This document shows positions 55,829 through 64,000 of a DNA stretch of 64,000 nucleotides, in pieces; position 1 is the first letter of the stretch, and the number at the start of each line of letters is the position of its first letter. This stretch comes from Palsa-504 sp963834685 (lineage in GTDB: Bacteria; Actinomycetota; Actinomycetes; Streptosporangiales; Streptosporangiaceae). Under the pieces are notes generated by a model that saw only the letters and a program-made list of their open reading frames with translations, did not search any database and was not told the origin of the DNA. The stretch lies in the NCBI GenBank assembly GCA_963834685.1, contig CAWICW010000013.1:124001-188000 (forward strand), read 5' to 3'. Made by a program: the position numbers and the translations under genes.

Positions 55829-56328
55829 TCACGGCCCGGGACGCGGCGGTCATCGCCGCCCAGCTCGGCCGCCCGCCGCGCGGGCTGCTCGCCGTCGCCC
55901 ACCGCTGCCCATGCGGCCTGCCCGACGTCGCGGAGACCGCGCCGAGGCTGCCCGACGGCAGCCCGTTTCCCACCCTGTACTACCTGACCTGCCCCCGCGC
56001 CAGTGCCGCGGTGAGCAAGCTGGAAGCCAGCGGGATGATGCGGGAGATGACCGCCCGGCTCTGCGACGGCGATCTGCGCCGCCGCTATGAGTCCGCGCAT
56101 CGCGACTACCTGGCCCGGCGGGACGCGGCGGCGCGATCGGCGGGCGTCGAGCCGCTGCCGCCCGGCACTCAGTCGGCGGGCGGCATGCCGGAACGGGTAA
56201 AGTGCCTGCATGCCCTGGTCGCCCACGAGCTCGCGGTGGGCGACGTGAATCCCTTCGGCCGCGAAGCCCTCGACGCCGTCGGCCCGTGGTGGCAGGCGGG
56301 ACCGTGCGTGCCCGAGCCATCCTCATGA
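55825..56328 (+). CDS. DUF501 family protein
   Basis: The GTG at 55825 overlaps the FtsB stop (GTGA). The 167-residue product carries the DUF501 features: QLGRPPRGLLAVAHRCPCGLPDVAET, PFPTLYYLTCPRASAAVSKLEASGMM, the acidic-helical middle and VKCLHALVAHELAVGDVNPFG near the end. The conserved CPCG, LTCPR and KCLHALVAH residues suggest a metal site. The function is unknown, but the gene is nearly always found in this eno-ftsB-DUF501-ppx order. Its stop overlaps the next start. Confidence 0.93.
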   Translation: MITARDAAVIAAQLGRPPRGLLAVAHRCPCGLPDVAETAPRLPDGSPFPTLYYLTCPRASAAVSKLEASGMMREMTARLCDGDLRRRYESAHRDYLARRDAAARSAGVEPLPPGTQSAGGMPERVKCLHALVAHELAVGDVNPFGREALDAVGPWWQAGPCVPEPSS

Positions 56329-57320
56329 CCCGCCGGGTGGCCGCCGTGGACTGCGGCACGAACTCGCTGCGCCTGCTGGTCGCGGACGTCGATCTTGACC
56401 GGGCCGAGCTCACCGACGTGGCGCGCCGGATGGAGATCGTCCGGCTGGGCCAGGGGGTCGACCAGACCGGGCAGCTGGCGCCCGAGGCGCTCGCCCGGAC
56501 CGCTGGTGTGCTGCGCGACTACGCGGACGTCATCGCGGGCACGGCGGCCGGCGCGGTGCGCATGGTGGCCACCAGCGCCACCCGGGACGCGAGCAACACG
56601 GCGGAGTTCACCCGTCAGGTCAAGGAGATACTCGGGGTCGCGCCCGAGGTGCTGACCGGATCCGAGGAGGCCGTGCTGTCGTTTACCGGGGCGACCGCGG
56701 AGCTGGCCGCCGCGCCCGGCCCTGCCGACTTCCGGGGCCCCTTCCTGGTGGTGGACATCGGCGGCGGCTCGACCGAGTTCGTGCTCGGCCAGGCGACGAC
56801 GGCTGGCCGCGAGGACGCCGGTGCGTCGGCCGTGCAGGCGATTTCCGTCGATATCGGCTGCGTCCGGATGACCGAACGGCATCTGCACAGCGATCCGCCG
56901 TCCGGTGCCGAGCTGGCCGCCGCCACCGCCGATATCGACGCGGCCCTGGACGCGGTGACCGGTACGGTTCCGGTCCGCCAGGCCCGGACGCTGATCGGGC
57001 TCGCGGGCTCGGTCACCACCGTGGCGGGCATCGCGATGGGCCTGCCGGCCTACGACGCGGCTCGCATCCACCATGCCCGCATATCAGCCGCCGACGTGCA
57101 TGAGGTCACCCGGAGCCTGCTGGCCCAGACCCGGGCCGCCCGCGCCGCGATCGGCGTCATGCACCCGGGCCGCGTGGACGTGATCGGCGGGGGCGCGCTC
57201 ATCCTGGACCGGATCATGCAGCGCTTCGGGTTCGGCGAGGTGCTGGTGAGCGAGCACGACATCCTCGACGGGATCGCCTGGTCGCTGGCGGTCGACATTT
57301 CCGGCGCCGCACGGCACTGA
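56325..57320 (+). CDS. ppx: Ppx/GppA-type exopolyphosphatase
   Basis: ATG 56325 overlaps the DUF501 stop (ATGA). The 331-residue ASKHA-fold enzyme shows AAVDCGTNSLRLLVADV (phosphate 1), RMEIVRLGQGVDQTG, MVATSATRDASNTAEF, LTGSEEAVLSFTGA, VDIGGGSTEFVLG (phosphate 2) and VIGGGALILDRIM. It hydrolyses polyphosphate and/or pppGpp; the short single-domain form is typical for actinobacterial Ppx1/2. It is translationally coupled with the upstream cell-division genes. Confidence 0.93.
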   Translation: MTRRVAAVDCGTNSLRLLVADVDLDRAELTDVARRMEIVRLGQGVDQTGQLAPEALARTAGVLRDYADVIAGTAAGAVRMVATSATRDASNTAEFTRQVKEILGVAPEVLTGSEEAVLSFTGATAELAAAPGPADFRGPFLVVDIGGGSTEFVLGQATTAGREDAGASAVQAISVDIGCVRMTERHLHSDPPSGAELAAATADIDAALDAVTGTVPVRQARTLIGLAGSVTTVAGIAMGLPAYDAARIHHARISAADVHEVTRSLLAQTRAARAAIGVMHPGRVDVIGGGALILDRIMQRFGFGEVLVSEHDILDGIAWSLAVDISGAARH

Positions 57321-57328
57321 GCAGCCAG

Positions 57329-58261
57329 GTGGCCACCGGCGAGGAGCTCACCCCCGGGCTGGTCCCGCCCGGCGAGTGGCCGGACGATCCGGCCGGGCCC
57401 GGTACGCCGGTGGCCCACAGCGCCGCGGAGGTCTCCGGACTGGCCGACGGAGCCGCTACCCTGGCTGAGCTCACCGCGCGGCAGTCGGTGTGCCGGGCGT
57501 GTCCGCGGCTGGTCGCCTGGCGCGAGGAGGTGGCGCTGACCCGCCGTCGCGCGTTCCGCGATGAGCGCTACTGGGGCCGCCCGGTGCCCGGCTGGGGGTC
57601 GGAGCGGCCGCGCTTGCTGATCGTCGGTCTGGCGCCCGCGGCCCACGGCGGGAACCGGACCGGCCGGGTCTTCACCGGTGACCGCAGCGGCGACTTCCTG
57701 TTCGCCTCGCTGTACCGGACCGGCTTCGCCGTCCAGCCGACCAGCGTGGCGGCCGGCGACGGCCAGCGCCTGGTGGACGCCCGGATGGCGGCCGCGGTCC
57801 GCTGCGCGCCGCCGGACAACAAGCCGGAGCCCGCCGAACGGGACACGTGCGCCCCGTGGCTGGTCGCGGAGCTAAGCCTGGTGGCCGCGGACCTGCGGGT
57901 CATCGTGTGCCTGGGCGGGTTCGCCTGGCAGGCGATGTGGCCGGTGCTGAGCCGCTGCGGCTTTGCCCTGCCGCGGCCGCGCCCGGCGTTCGGCCACGGC
58001 GCCGAGGTGCGGCTGACGAGCGCCCGGGCGCCGGACGGCGTGCTGCTCATCGGCTGCTACCACCCGAGCCAGCAGAATACGTTCACCGGTCGCGTCACCC
58101 CGGCCATGCTCGACGCCATTTTTAACCGCGCTCGCGCGGCGGCCGGCCTGGGAGCCACCGATCTGTTACTCAGCGTTAATGTCGATCATGTAATTAGTTA
58201 CGCTCTGCATTTCCTTTCTGAGAATCGTCGTCAGGTCGGCAAAATAATGTCCCGGTCTTAG
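57329..58261 (+). CDS. Uracil-DNA glycosylase, family 5 (UdgB-like)
   Basis: The 310-residue protein starts at GTG 57329, eight bases after ppx. Four cysteines (CRACPRL near residue 56 and later Cys) fit the iron-sulfur type. Motif A is GLAPAAHGGNRTGRVFTGDRSGDFLFASLYRTGFA, and motif B is GCYHPSQQNTFTGR, both of family 5, which removes uracil and other deaminated bases from DNA. The last about 25 residues (LLLSVNVDHVISYALHFLSENRR) lie in clearly AT-richer DNA and do not belong to the family. They look like a run-on into foreign sequence just before the tRNA gene. Confidence 0.9.
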   Translation: MATGEELTPGLVPPGEWPDDPAGPGTPVAHSAAEVSGLADGAATLAELTARQSVCRACPRLVAWREEVALTRRRAFRDERYWGRPVPGWGSERPRLLIVGLAPAAHGGNRTGRVFTGDRSGDFLFASLYRTGFAVQPTSVAAGDGQRLVDARMAAAVRCAPPDNKPEPAERDTCAPWLVAELSLVAADLRVIVCLGGFAWQAMWPVLSRCGFALPRPRPAFGHGAEVRLTSARAPDGVLLIGCYHPSQQNTFTGRVTPAMLDAIFNRARAAAGLGATDLLLSVNVDHVISYALHFLSENRRQVGKIMSRS

Positions 58262-58304
58262 TTACTCAGCGGTCAGGCAATTGCACGGGCGGTATTATGG
58301 GCGC

Positions 58305-58378
58305 GCCCCCGTAGCCCAAGGGCAGAGGCCGGCCCCCTAAAAGGGTCCCCAGTGTCGGTTCGATTCCGACCGGGGGTA
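58305..58378 (+). tRNA. tRNA gene, anticodon loop CCTAAAA (reads as UAA), short variable arm
   Basis: A cloverleaf can be drawn: acceptor GCCCCCG with CGGGGGT (one G-U), D stem GCC/GGC with loop CAAGGGCAGA, anticodon stem GGCCC/GGGTC, loop CCTAAAA, six-base variable region and T arm GTCGG TTCGATT CCGAC; discriminator A, no encoded CCA. The central bases read UAA, the leucine TTA anticodon, but leucine tRNAs carry a long variable arm and this one does not. Position 33 is C instead of the near-universal U. It may be a special or decaying tRNA. The structure itself is well supported; its identity is not. Confidence 0.75.
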
Positions 58379-58751
58379 CTGTCTGGCGATCATCTTTTCC
58401 TCAATTGATCAATGCTTTACCAGGGGAAACTGTCAGCACAAAGATCAACTAAGCGCCACGCCGCGGATCTCTGTCCACCTGTATACCGGCGAATTATATG
58501 ACGATAAATCATGACATTCCGCTTTCTGCCCGTATATCGCCGGCGCTGGCTAAGCGTGCCGATGATCGACGGCCGGAGAAGAACGCGGAAAGACGACCAA
58601 TCAACCGGCGATGACGCGGTCCGGAAGCTGTCGGGGAACGGAACGCGGCCAAGAGGCAAGGACTGACGCGCGCGGGCCCGGCCTGCCGCGGGCGCAGCCT
58701 TACCAGCGGCCTGGGCGGTGCCGAGGCCGGGATCGTCCGGGCGAGGGCCGG
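58379..58751. other. Intergenic region after the tRNA gene
   Basis: No gene supported. The first 200 bases are AT-richer than the rest of the chromosome region. No integrase or phage-like gene is present. Confidence 0.4.
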
Positions 58752-59039
58752 TCAGGCTCCGTTGAGGCGCAGCCGCCTGCGCATCTCGTACTCGTGCACG
58801 ATCGCGTAGGCGTAGCCGCACGAGATGCCGCCTTCGTCGGCTAGCCAGTGAGCGCGCTCTTCGCGGCGCAGGAACGCGGGACCAGATTCAAGGCGATGAA
58901 ACCACTCAGCGAGATCGCGGCCGGTAACGACCGGGATGCGGGCAATCAGGTTACTGTGCAGATTCGGTGAGTGGATCAGCGACAACGGGCACCTCCAGGG
59001 AAGCTCCTCTTGTGCTGAGAGTGCCTCATCGGAGGCCAC
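58752..59039 (-). CDS. Small conserved-type hypothetical protein (DUF4287-like)
   Basis: The 95-residue frame starts at GTG 59039. A TTG start at 58982 with GGAGG seven bases upstream would give a 76-residue product beginning MSLIHSPNLHSNLIARIPVV and looks better placed. The core IPVVTGRDLAEWFHRLESGPAFLRREERAHWLADEGG...YAYAIVHEYEMRRR has the pattern (W..R.LE, HWL..E.G, A..IVHEY) of small proteins with the DUF4287 domain, whose function is unknown. It is convergent-side neighbour to the thiolase gene. Confidence 0.55.
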   Translation of the reverse strand: MASDEALSAQEELPWRCPLSLIHSPNLHSNLIARIPVVTGRDLAEWFHRLESGPAFLRREERAHWLADEGGISCGYAYAIVHEYEMRRRLRLNGA

Positions 59040-59082
59040 CTGGCAACCCCCTGATGGCAGGAAAGTTAACAGAGCCAGATGT

Positions 59083-60310
59083 TCAGCTGAGCCGCTCGAA
59101 GATCATCGCCATGCCCTGGCCGCCGCCCACGCACATGGTCTCCAGGCCCAGGGTCGCGTCGTGGAACTGCAGGCTGTTCAGCAGGGTGGTGGCGATCCGC
59201 GCCCCGGTCATGCCGAACGGATGGCCGACGGCGATCGCCCCGCCGTTCACGTTGAGCTTCGCGATGTCCACGCCGAGATCGGTGTAGGAGGGGATGACCT
59301 GGGCCGCGAACGCCTCGTTGATCTCCACTAGGTCGATGTCGGCGATGGCCATCCCGGCCCGCGCGAGCGCCTGGCGGGACGCCTCCACCGGTCCGAGCCC
59401 CATGATCTCGGGGGAGAGCGCGGTCACGCCGGAGGACACGATCCGCGCCAGCGGCGTGATGCCGAGCTCGGCCGCCTTGACGTCGCTCATCACCACGACC
59501 GCGGCCGCGCCGTCGTTGAGCGGGCAGCAGTTGGCCGCGGTCACGGTGCCGTCGGGACGGAAGACGGGCTGCAGCGCGGCCACCTTCTCGATCGTGACGC
59601 CCGGACGGGGCCCGTCGTCGGCGCGTGACCACCGTGCCGTCGGGCAGGGTCACCGGCGTGATCTCACGCTGCCAGAAGCCGTCGGCGATGGCCTTCTCGG
59701 CCAGGTTCTGCGAGCGCACGCCGAACTCGTCCTGCTGCTCGCGGGTGACGCCGCGCAGCTGCGGCGACGTTCTCGGCCGTCTCGCCCATCGCGATGTAGA
59801 TGTCGGGCAGCAGCCCGTCCTCGCGCGGGTCGTGCCACGGCCCGGAACTGATCCGCCGCTGCGGGCCCGGTCGGTCCGGCTCTGCGCGTCGCCGAACAGG
59901 GGGTTCCTGGTGTCGGGCAGCGAATCACTGCTTCCCTTGACGAACCTGCTCACGCACTCCACGCCGGCCGAGATGTACGCGTCGCCCTCCCCGGCCTTGA
60001 TGGCGTGGAACGCCATCCGGATGGTCTGCAGCGACGACGAGCAGTACCGGTTGACCGTGGTGCCGGGCAGGTGATCGTGCCCGAGCAGCACCGCGACCAC
60101 CCGGGCCATGTTGAAGCCCTGCTCGCCGCCGGGCAGGCCGCAGCCCAGGATCAGGTCGCCGATGTCGCCGGGATCGAGCTGCGGCACCTTGGCCAGCGCG
60201 GCCGTCACCATCTGCGCAGCTAGGTCGTCCGGGCGGATGCCGGTCAGCGAGCCCTTGAACGCTCGGCCAATCGGCGACCGCGCGGTGGCGACGATCACTG
60301 CTTCGGGCAT
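59083..60310 (-). pseudogene. Thiolase (acetyl-CoA acetyltransferase-like), three frameshifts
   Basis: From ATG 60310 the product starts MPEAVIVATARSPIGRAFKG and has the catalytic Cys in NRYCSSSLQTIRMAFHAIKAG. Near 59860 the frame is lost for about 90 bases (DIYIAMGETAENV is read in another frame), returns at QLRGVTREQQDEFGVRSQ and is lost again near 59610. The last third (MAALQPVFRPDGTVTAANCCPLNDGAAAVVV, with NEAFA, GGAIAVGHPFGMTGAR and CVGGGQGMA) carries the remaining catalytic His and Cys. An intact enzyme of about 400 residues would cleave or form acetoacetyl-CoA-type thioesters. Gene decay or sequencing indels are both possible. Confidence 0.85.
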
Positions 60311-60380
60311 GGCACCGGCCTCCTCAACGTATGGTTTCCTCCAGACTATGCTCCTGGCTGCTGAGCCTGGAAGGACGACC

Positions 60381-61757
60381 ATGCAGGTATATGACTCACT
60401 GAGCGAGCTGGTGGGGGACACTCCGCTGCTCCGGCTGCGGTCGGTGACCCGGGGGACCCCCGGGGCGGACGTGCTGGCCAAGGTGGAGTACTTCAACCCG
60501 GGCGGATCGGTCAAGGACCGCATCGCGCTGCGGATGATCGCGGCCGCGGAAGCGTCCGGCGAGCTCAGGCCGGGCGGCACGATCGTGGAACCCACGTCGG
60601 GCAACACCGGAGCGGGGCTGGCGATCGTGGCCGCCGAACGCGGCTACCGCTGCGTCTTCGTCTGCCCCGACAAGGTGGCGCAGGACAAGATCAGCGTGCT
60701 GCGCGCCTACGGCGCCGAGGTGGTGGTCTGTCCCGGCACGGTCGCGCCCGACCATCCGGACTCCTATTACAGCGTCGCGCGCCGGCTGGCGGCCGAGACG
60801 CCCGGCGGCTGGCAGCCCGACCAGTACGCGAATCCGGAGAACCCGGCCTCCCACTACGCCACCACCGGCCCGGAGATCTGGTCGCAGACCGACGGGACGG
60901 TGACGCACTTCGTGGCCGGGATCGGCACCGGGGGCACGATCACCGGCACCGGGCGGTACCTGAAGGAGGTATCGGACGGCGCGGTGCGGGTGATCGGCGC
61001 CGACCCGGAAGGATCGGTCTACTCCGGCGGATCCGGCCGCCCGTACCTGGTCGAGGGCGTGGGCGAGGACATCTGGCCCGCCACCTACGACCCGTCGGTG
61101 TGCGATGAGATCATCGCGGTCAGCGACGCCGAGTCGTTCAACATGACCCGGCGGCTCGCCCGCGAGGAGGCGCTGCTGACCGGCGGCTCCTCCGGCCTGG
61201 CGGTGGCCGCCGCGCTGCGGGTCGCGGCCGCGGCCGGGCCCGGCGCGGTGATCGTGGTGCTGCTGCCGGACAGCGGCCGCGGCTACCTGTCCAAGATCTT
61301 CAACGACGAGTGGATGGCCGACTACGGCTTCCTGTCCGCGCAGACGTCGGAGCCGCTCGTCGCCGACATCCTGGCCCGCAGGGAACGCGGCCTGCCCGAG
61401 CTGGTGCACGTCCACCCGGAAGAGAGCGTCGGAGCGGCCATCGCGCTGCTGCGCGAGTACGACGTGTCGCAGCTGCCGGTGGTCAAGGAGGAGCCGCCGG
61501 TCATGGCGGCCGAGGTGGTCGGGTCGGTCGGGGAGCGCGATCTCCTCGACGCCCTGGTCGCCGGCCGGGCCAGGCCTTCGGATCCGGTCGGCGGGCACAT
61601 GTCGCCGCCGCTACCCACGGTAGGCTCGGGCGAGCCGGTGTCCCGCGCGGTGCTGGCCCTGGAGAAGGCGGGGGCGGCCGTGGTGCACGTGGACGGTAAG
61701 CCCTCCGGCCTGCTCACCCGCCAGGACGTGCTGACCTTCCTGGCGGCGAACAGCTGA
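60381..61757 (+). CDS. Cystathionine beta-synthase
   Basis: The 458-residue PLP enzyme starts at ATG 60381 after GGAAGGA. The catalytic domain has the PLP lysine in NPGGSVKDRIALRM, the SGNTGAGLA loop, and the phosphate cradle GIGTGGTITGTGRYL. Two CBS domains follow at about 335-455 (VHVHPEESVGAAIALLREYDVSQLPVV, VSRAVLALEKAGAAVVHVDGKPSGLLTRQDVL), which regulate activity. It joins serine and homocysteine to cystathionine in reverse transsulfuration. It is followed by the cystathionine gamma enzyme only 22 bp later, and they form an operon. Confidence 0.95.
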   Translation: MQVYDSLSELVGDTPLLRLRSVTRGTPGADVLAKVEYFNPGGSVKDRIALRMIAAAEASGELRPGGTIVEPTSGNTGAGLAIVAAERGYRCVFVCPDKVAQDKISVLRAYGAEVVVCPGTVAPDHPDSYYSVARRLAAETPGGWQPDQYANPENPASHYATTGPEIWSQTDGTVTHFVAGIGTGGTITGTGRYLKEVSDGAVRVIGADPEGSVYSGGSGRPYLVEGVGEDIWPATYDPSVCDEIIAVSDAESFNMTRRLAREEALLTGGSSGLAVAAALRVAAAAGPGAVIVVLLPDSGRGYLSKIFNDEWMADYGFLSAQTSEPLVADILARRERGLPELVHVHPEESVGAAIALLREYDVSQLPVVKEEPPVMAAEVVGSVGERDLLDALVAGRARPSDPVGGHMSPPLPTVGSGEPVSRAVLALEKAGAAVVHVDGKPSGLLTRQDVLTFLAANS

Positions 61758-61779
61758 CGTGAAGAAAGGCCGTGCCGTC

Positions 61780-62928
61780 ATGAGCAGCAACCACGATGCG
61801 TTCGAGACATTGGCTATTCACGCGGGTCAGGAGCCCGACCCGCTGACCGGGGCCGTCGTGCCGCCGATCCACCAGGCCTCCACGTTCAAGCAGGACGGGG
61901 TGGGCGGGCTGCGCGGCGGCTACGAGTACTCTCGCTCCGCCAACCCGACCAGGACCGCGCTCGAGCAGTGCCTGGCCGCGCTCGAAGGGGGCCCGGCCGC
62001 GCTGGCCTTCGCCTCCGGGATGGCCGCGGAAGATGGCCTGCTCAGGACGGCGTGCTCGCCCGGTGATCACGTGCTCATCCCCGACGACGCCTACGGCGGG
62101 ACGTACCGCCTGTTCGCCCGGGTGCTGTCCGGCTGGGGGCTCAGCCACAGCGTGGTGCCCATGTCCGACCTCGCGGCCGTGCGCGAGCAGCTGGCGGCCC
62201 GGCCGGTGCGGATGATCTGGACCGAGACGCCGACCAACCCGCTGCTGAACATCGCCGACATCCGGGCCCTGGCCCAGGCCGCCCGCGAGGCGGGCGCGAT
62301 GCTCGTGGTGGACAACACGTTCGCCTCGCCGTACCTGCAGCAGCCGCTGGCCCTCGGCGCCGACGCCGTGGTCCACTCGACGACCAAGTACCTGGGCGGC
62401 CATTCCGACGTCGTCGGCGGCGCCGTGGTCGTGGCGGACCCCGATCTGGCCGAGCGGATCGATTACGTCAGGAACGCGACCGGCGGCGTCCCCGGGCCGT
62501 TCGACTCCTGGCTGACCCTGCGCGGCATCAAGACCCTCGCGGTCCGGATGGACCGGCACTGCCGCAACGCCATGCGGGTCGCGCAGATGCTGGCCGAGCA
62601 CCCCGCGGTGGCCGAGGTGTTCTATCCGGGCCTGCCCACCCATCCGGGCCACAAGACGGCGCAGGAGCAGATGCGGGCCTTCGGCGGGATGGTCTCGTTC
62701 CGGCTGCTGGCCGGCGAGGAGGCGGCCGTCCGGACCTGCGGCCGGACCCGCCTGTTCACCCTGGGTGAGTCGCTCGGCGGCGTCGAGTCGCTGATCGAGC
62801 ACCCGGCCCGGATGACGCACGCCTCGGTGGCCGGCTCGGCCCTGGAGGTCCCGGGTGACCTGATCAGGCTGTCGGTGGGCATCGAGGACTGCGACGACCT
62901 GCTCGACGACCTGCGCCAGGCCCTGTAA
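61780..62928 (+). CDS. Cystathionine gamma-synthase/gamma-lyase
   Basis: ATG 61780 is chosen over an upstream in-frame GTG (61759) because GAAAGG precedes it and the family begins soon after (FETLAIHAGQEPDP). The 382-residue PLP enzyme shows YSRSANPTRTALEQCLAALEGG, FASGMAAEDGLL, DDAYGGTYRLF, WTETPTNPLL, DNTFASPYLQQPL and the PLP lysine in VVHSTTKYLGGHSDVVGG. With cystathionine beta-synthase it completes conversion of homocysteine to cysteine. Synthase and lyase cannot be told apart from sequence alone. Confidence 0.94.
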   Translation: MSSNHDAFETLAIHAGQEPDPLTGAVVPPIHQASTFKQDGVGGLRGGYEYSRSANPTRTALEQCLAALEGGPAALAFASGMAAEDGLLRTACSPGDHVLIPDDAYGGTYRLFARVLSGWGLSHSVVPMSDLAAVREQLAARPVRMIWTETPTNPLLNIADIRALAQAAREAGAMLVVDNTFASPYLQQPLALGADAVVHSTTKYLGGHSDVVGGAVVVADPDLAERIDYVRNATGGVPGPFDSWLTLRGIKTLAVRMDRHCRNAMRVAQMLAEHPAVAEVFYPGLPTHPGHKTAQEQMRAFGGMVSFRLLAGEEAAVRTCGRTRLFTLGESLGGVESLIEHPARMTHASVAGSALEVPGDLIRLSVGIEDCDDLLDDLRQAL

Positions 62929-62947
62929 GACAACCACCGCGAAGCCA

Positions 62948-62982
62948 AGCGCCCGCGTCCCGCCAGGCGGGACGCGGGCGCT
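62948..62982 (+). terminator. Strong hairpin between convergent genes
   Basis: A 17-base perfect stem, 62948-62964 with 62966-62982, is GC-rich and has a minimal loop. No T-run follows. It lies 20 bp after the cystathionine gamma enzyme stop and 20 bp before the stop of the convergent membrane-protein gene, so it can serve both directions, as actinomycete terminators often do. Confidence 0.8.
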
Positions 62983-63001
62983 AAAGCGCGGGTCGCGGCA
63001 G

Positions 63002-63310
63002 TCAGCTCTTCGCGGCAGGCGAGCTTTCCCTGTCATTGGCGGCCGGAGCCTGCGGCTTGGGCTTGTAGGCCAGGGTGAACCAGGCCCCGACCGCGAAGAT
63101 CACGCCGACCACGAACGAGCCGGTCGCCTTCAGCGGGTGGTGGCCCGACGATCCGGCGATGTGCCCGGGGATGAAGCTGGGCAGCGACTTGGCGGGCTCG
63201 ACCAGGTAGATGACGGCGACCACGATGAATATGACGGCGATGATGCCGAGAATCACGGCGAGGATCGTCCTGCCCGGCGACCTCTCGCTTGATCCACTCG
63301 TAGAACTCAC
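63002..63310 (-). CDS. Small membrane protein
   Basis: GTG 63310 is preferred: AGGAGG lies four bases upstream, while longer starts have no binding site. The 102-residue product starts MSSTSGSSERSPGRTILAVI. It has two membrane helices (AVILGIIAVIFIVVAVIYLV, about 18-37, and SFVVGVIFAVGAWFTLAY, about 65-82), a loop with PSFIPGHIAGSSGHHPLKA, and a hydrophilic Pro/Ala-rich tail. No family recognised. It resembles other small actinobacterial two-helix proteins. Confidence 0.8.
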   Translation of the reverse strand: MSSTSGSSERSPGRTILAVILGIIAVIFIVVAVIYLVEPAKSLPSFIPGHIAGSSGHHPLKATGSFVVGVIFAVGAWFTLAYKPKPQAPAANDRESSPAAKS

Positions 63311-63422
63311 GATTCCTCCTTGTGCGGGCATGCGGTAAAGCTGTCTTAAGTGCCGGCCGGTCGCGGCCGCCCGGGTCCGCTTCGGCTGCGACGGGTCAGG
63401 GTCCGCAGCCAACTAGGAAAAT

Positions 63423-64000
63423 CTACCGTCGGCTGACCCTCCGGGTACGCAAGAAGTCGCGGATGACGTACTCACCGAGACGTTCGGGTGCCGCCTGCAA
63501 CACCCGTCCTCCGTTCCTTCTCGCTACATTGTCGACGAACGCGCTGAGCCGGGCATCGTCCGCAAGCATGAAAATATTGAGCGCGGCGTGCCGCCGGGTC
63601 ATCTTATCCACCTCGGCCAGGGTGAGTTCGAGGGTTTCCGGCGACGGCGGCCAGTCGAACCAGGATCGCCCGTCTCGCTGCAGGTGAGCGGTGGGTTCGC
63701 CGTCGGTCACGATCAGGACAACCGGCTCGTGCTCGGGGTGCCGGTCGATGTGGCGCCCGGCGATCATCAGCGCGTGGTGCAGGTTGGTGCCCTGGACCAT
63801 GTCCCAGCTCAGCCCGGCCAGGTCGGTCTCGCGCAGCTCGCGCGCGTAGTTGGAGAAGCCCACCACCTGGATGGCGTCCTGCGGGAACCGGCTGCGCAGC
63901 AGCGCGTGCAGCGCGAGGGCCGTCTGCTTGGCCGCCGCCCAGGTCCCGCGCAGCTGCATCGAATAGGACAGGTCGACCAGCAGGGACACCACCGCCGCGG
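63423..64000 (-). CDS. VWA-domain protein (CoxE/BatA-like), N-terminus outside window
   Basis: The gene runs leftward and is open at the right edge. The visible 192 residues are a von Willebrand A domain with the MIDAS motif DLSYSM, the Thr in VQGTNLHHAL and the Asp in VLIVTDGEPTAH. These bind Mg2+. The C-terminal end (ERLGEYVIRDFLRTRRVSRR) and the sequence style fit VWA proteins that work with MoxR-type AAA ATPases or magnesium-chelatase-like partners, which would lie further right. Confidence 0.85.
   Translation of the reverse strand, partial: AAVVSLLVDLSYSMQLRGTWAAAKQTALALHALLRSRFPQDAIQVVGFSNYARELRETDLAGLSWDMVQGTNLHHALMIAGRHIDRHPEHEPVVLIVTDGEPTAHLQRDGRSWFDWPPSPETLELTLAEVDKMTRRHAALNIFMLADDARLSAFVDNVARRNGGRVLQAAPERLGEYVIRDFLRTRRVSRR

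Noticed and set aside
58305..58378. Calling the tRNA simply tRNA-Leu(UAA)
   Set aside because: It lacks the long variable arm of leucine tRNAs and has C33, so the amino acid identity was left open.
1..64000. CRISPR array
   Set aside because: No regularly spaced direct repeats were seen anywhere; the repeats found are transposon ends and recombinase sites.

Overview
The window is high-GC DNA with actinomycete gene style: many GTG starts, ATGA/GTGA stop-start overlaps, an F420-dependent LLM oxidoreductase, and the order enolase - ftsB - DUF501 - ppx/gppA - uracil-DNA glycosylase. It most likely comes from a filamentous actinomycete of the Streptosporangiales/Streptomycetales type. The genus cannot be fixed from the sequence alone.

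Bases 1-1926 and about 28.4-53.9 kb form one large exopolysaccharide/capsule locus. It holds a GHMP (heptose-phosphate-type) kinase end, a Wzy-like polymerase, sugar pyruvyl transferase, glycosyltransferases of families 2, 25 and 4 (the GT4s including a recent tandem duplicate), two methyltransferases, a PaaK/CapK-like adenylating enzyme, a flavoprotein monooxygenase, an orphan EctB-type aminotransferase, AsnB, a fused zinc-dehydrogenase/Gfo-Idh protein, a heparinase II/III-type protein, two Wzz-like chain-length proteins, a DUF218 protein and a broken rmlC. Three paralogous secreted GH12-like lipoproteins (9.7, 25.9 and 41.2 kb) are spread through the region.

Between about 2.2 and 28.4 kb the locus is split by a mobile-element island: a broken IS5-type element; an IS66 transposase split by a complete recombinase-in-trio (RIT) element with 88-bp perfect inverted repeats; IS110; ISAs1; an IS1380 remnant; an intact IS630; and a four-level nest. 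In the nest, an IS66 copy (13217-25545, with 16-bp terminal repeats and a perfect 8-bp target duplication) carries a large-serine-recombinase element in its transposase gene. That recombinase gene is split exactly in frame by a second RIT element. The second RIT trio gene is in turn split by a three-gene unit: tyrosine recombinase, small HTH protein, and a protein with seven tandem zinc ribbons fused to a degenerate recombinase-like C-terminus. The outermost IS66 also carries a MazF/PemK-type toxin gene next to its right end.

From 54.1 kb to the end the sequence is chromosomal housekeeping: enolase, cell division, phosphatase and UDG genes, an odd tRNA gene with UAA in its anticodon loop but a short variable arm, a frameshifted thiolase, and the transsulfuration pair cystathionine beta-synthase and cystathionine gamma-synthase/lyase. 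A strong hairpin follows, then a small membrane protein and the start of a VWA protein. Frameshifts occur both in transposons and in some conserved genes (heparinase, rmlC, thiolase), so either real decay or residual sequencing indels must be kept in mind.
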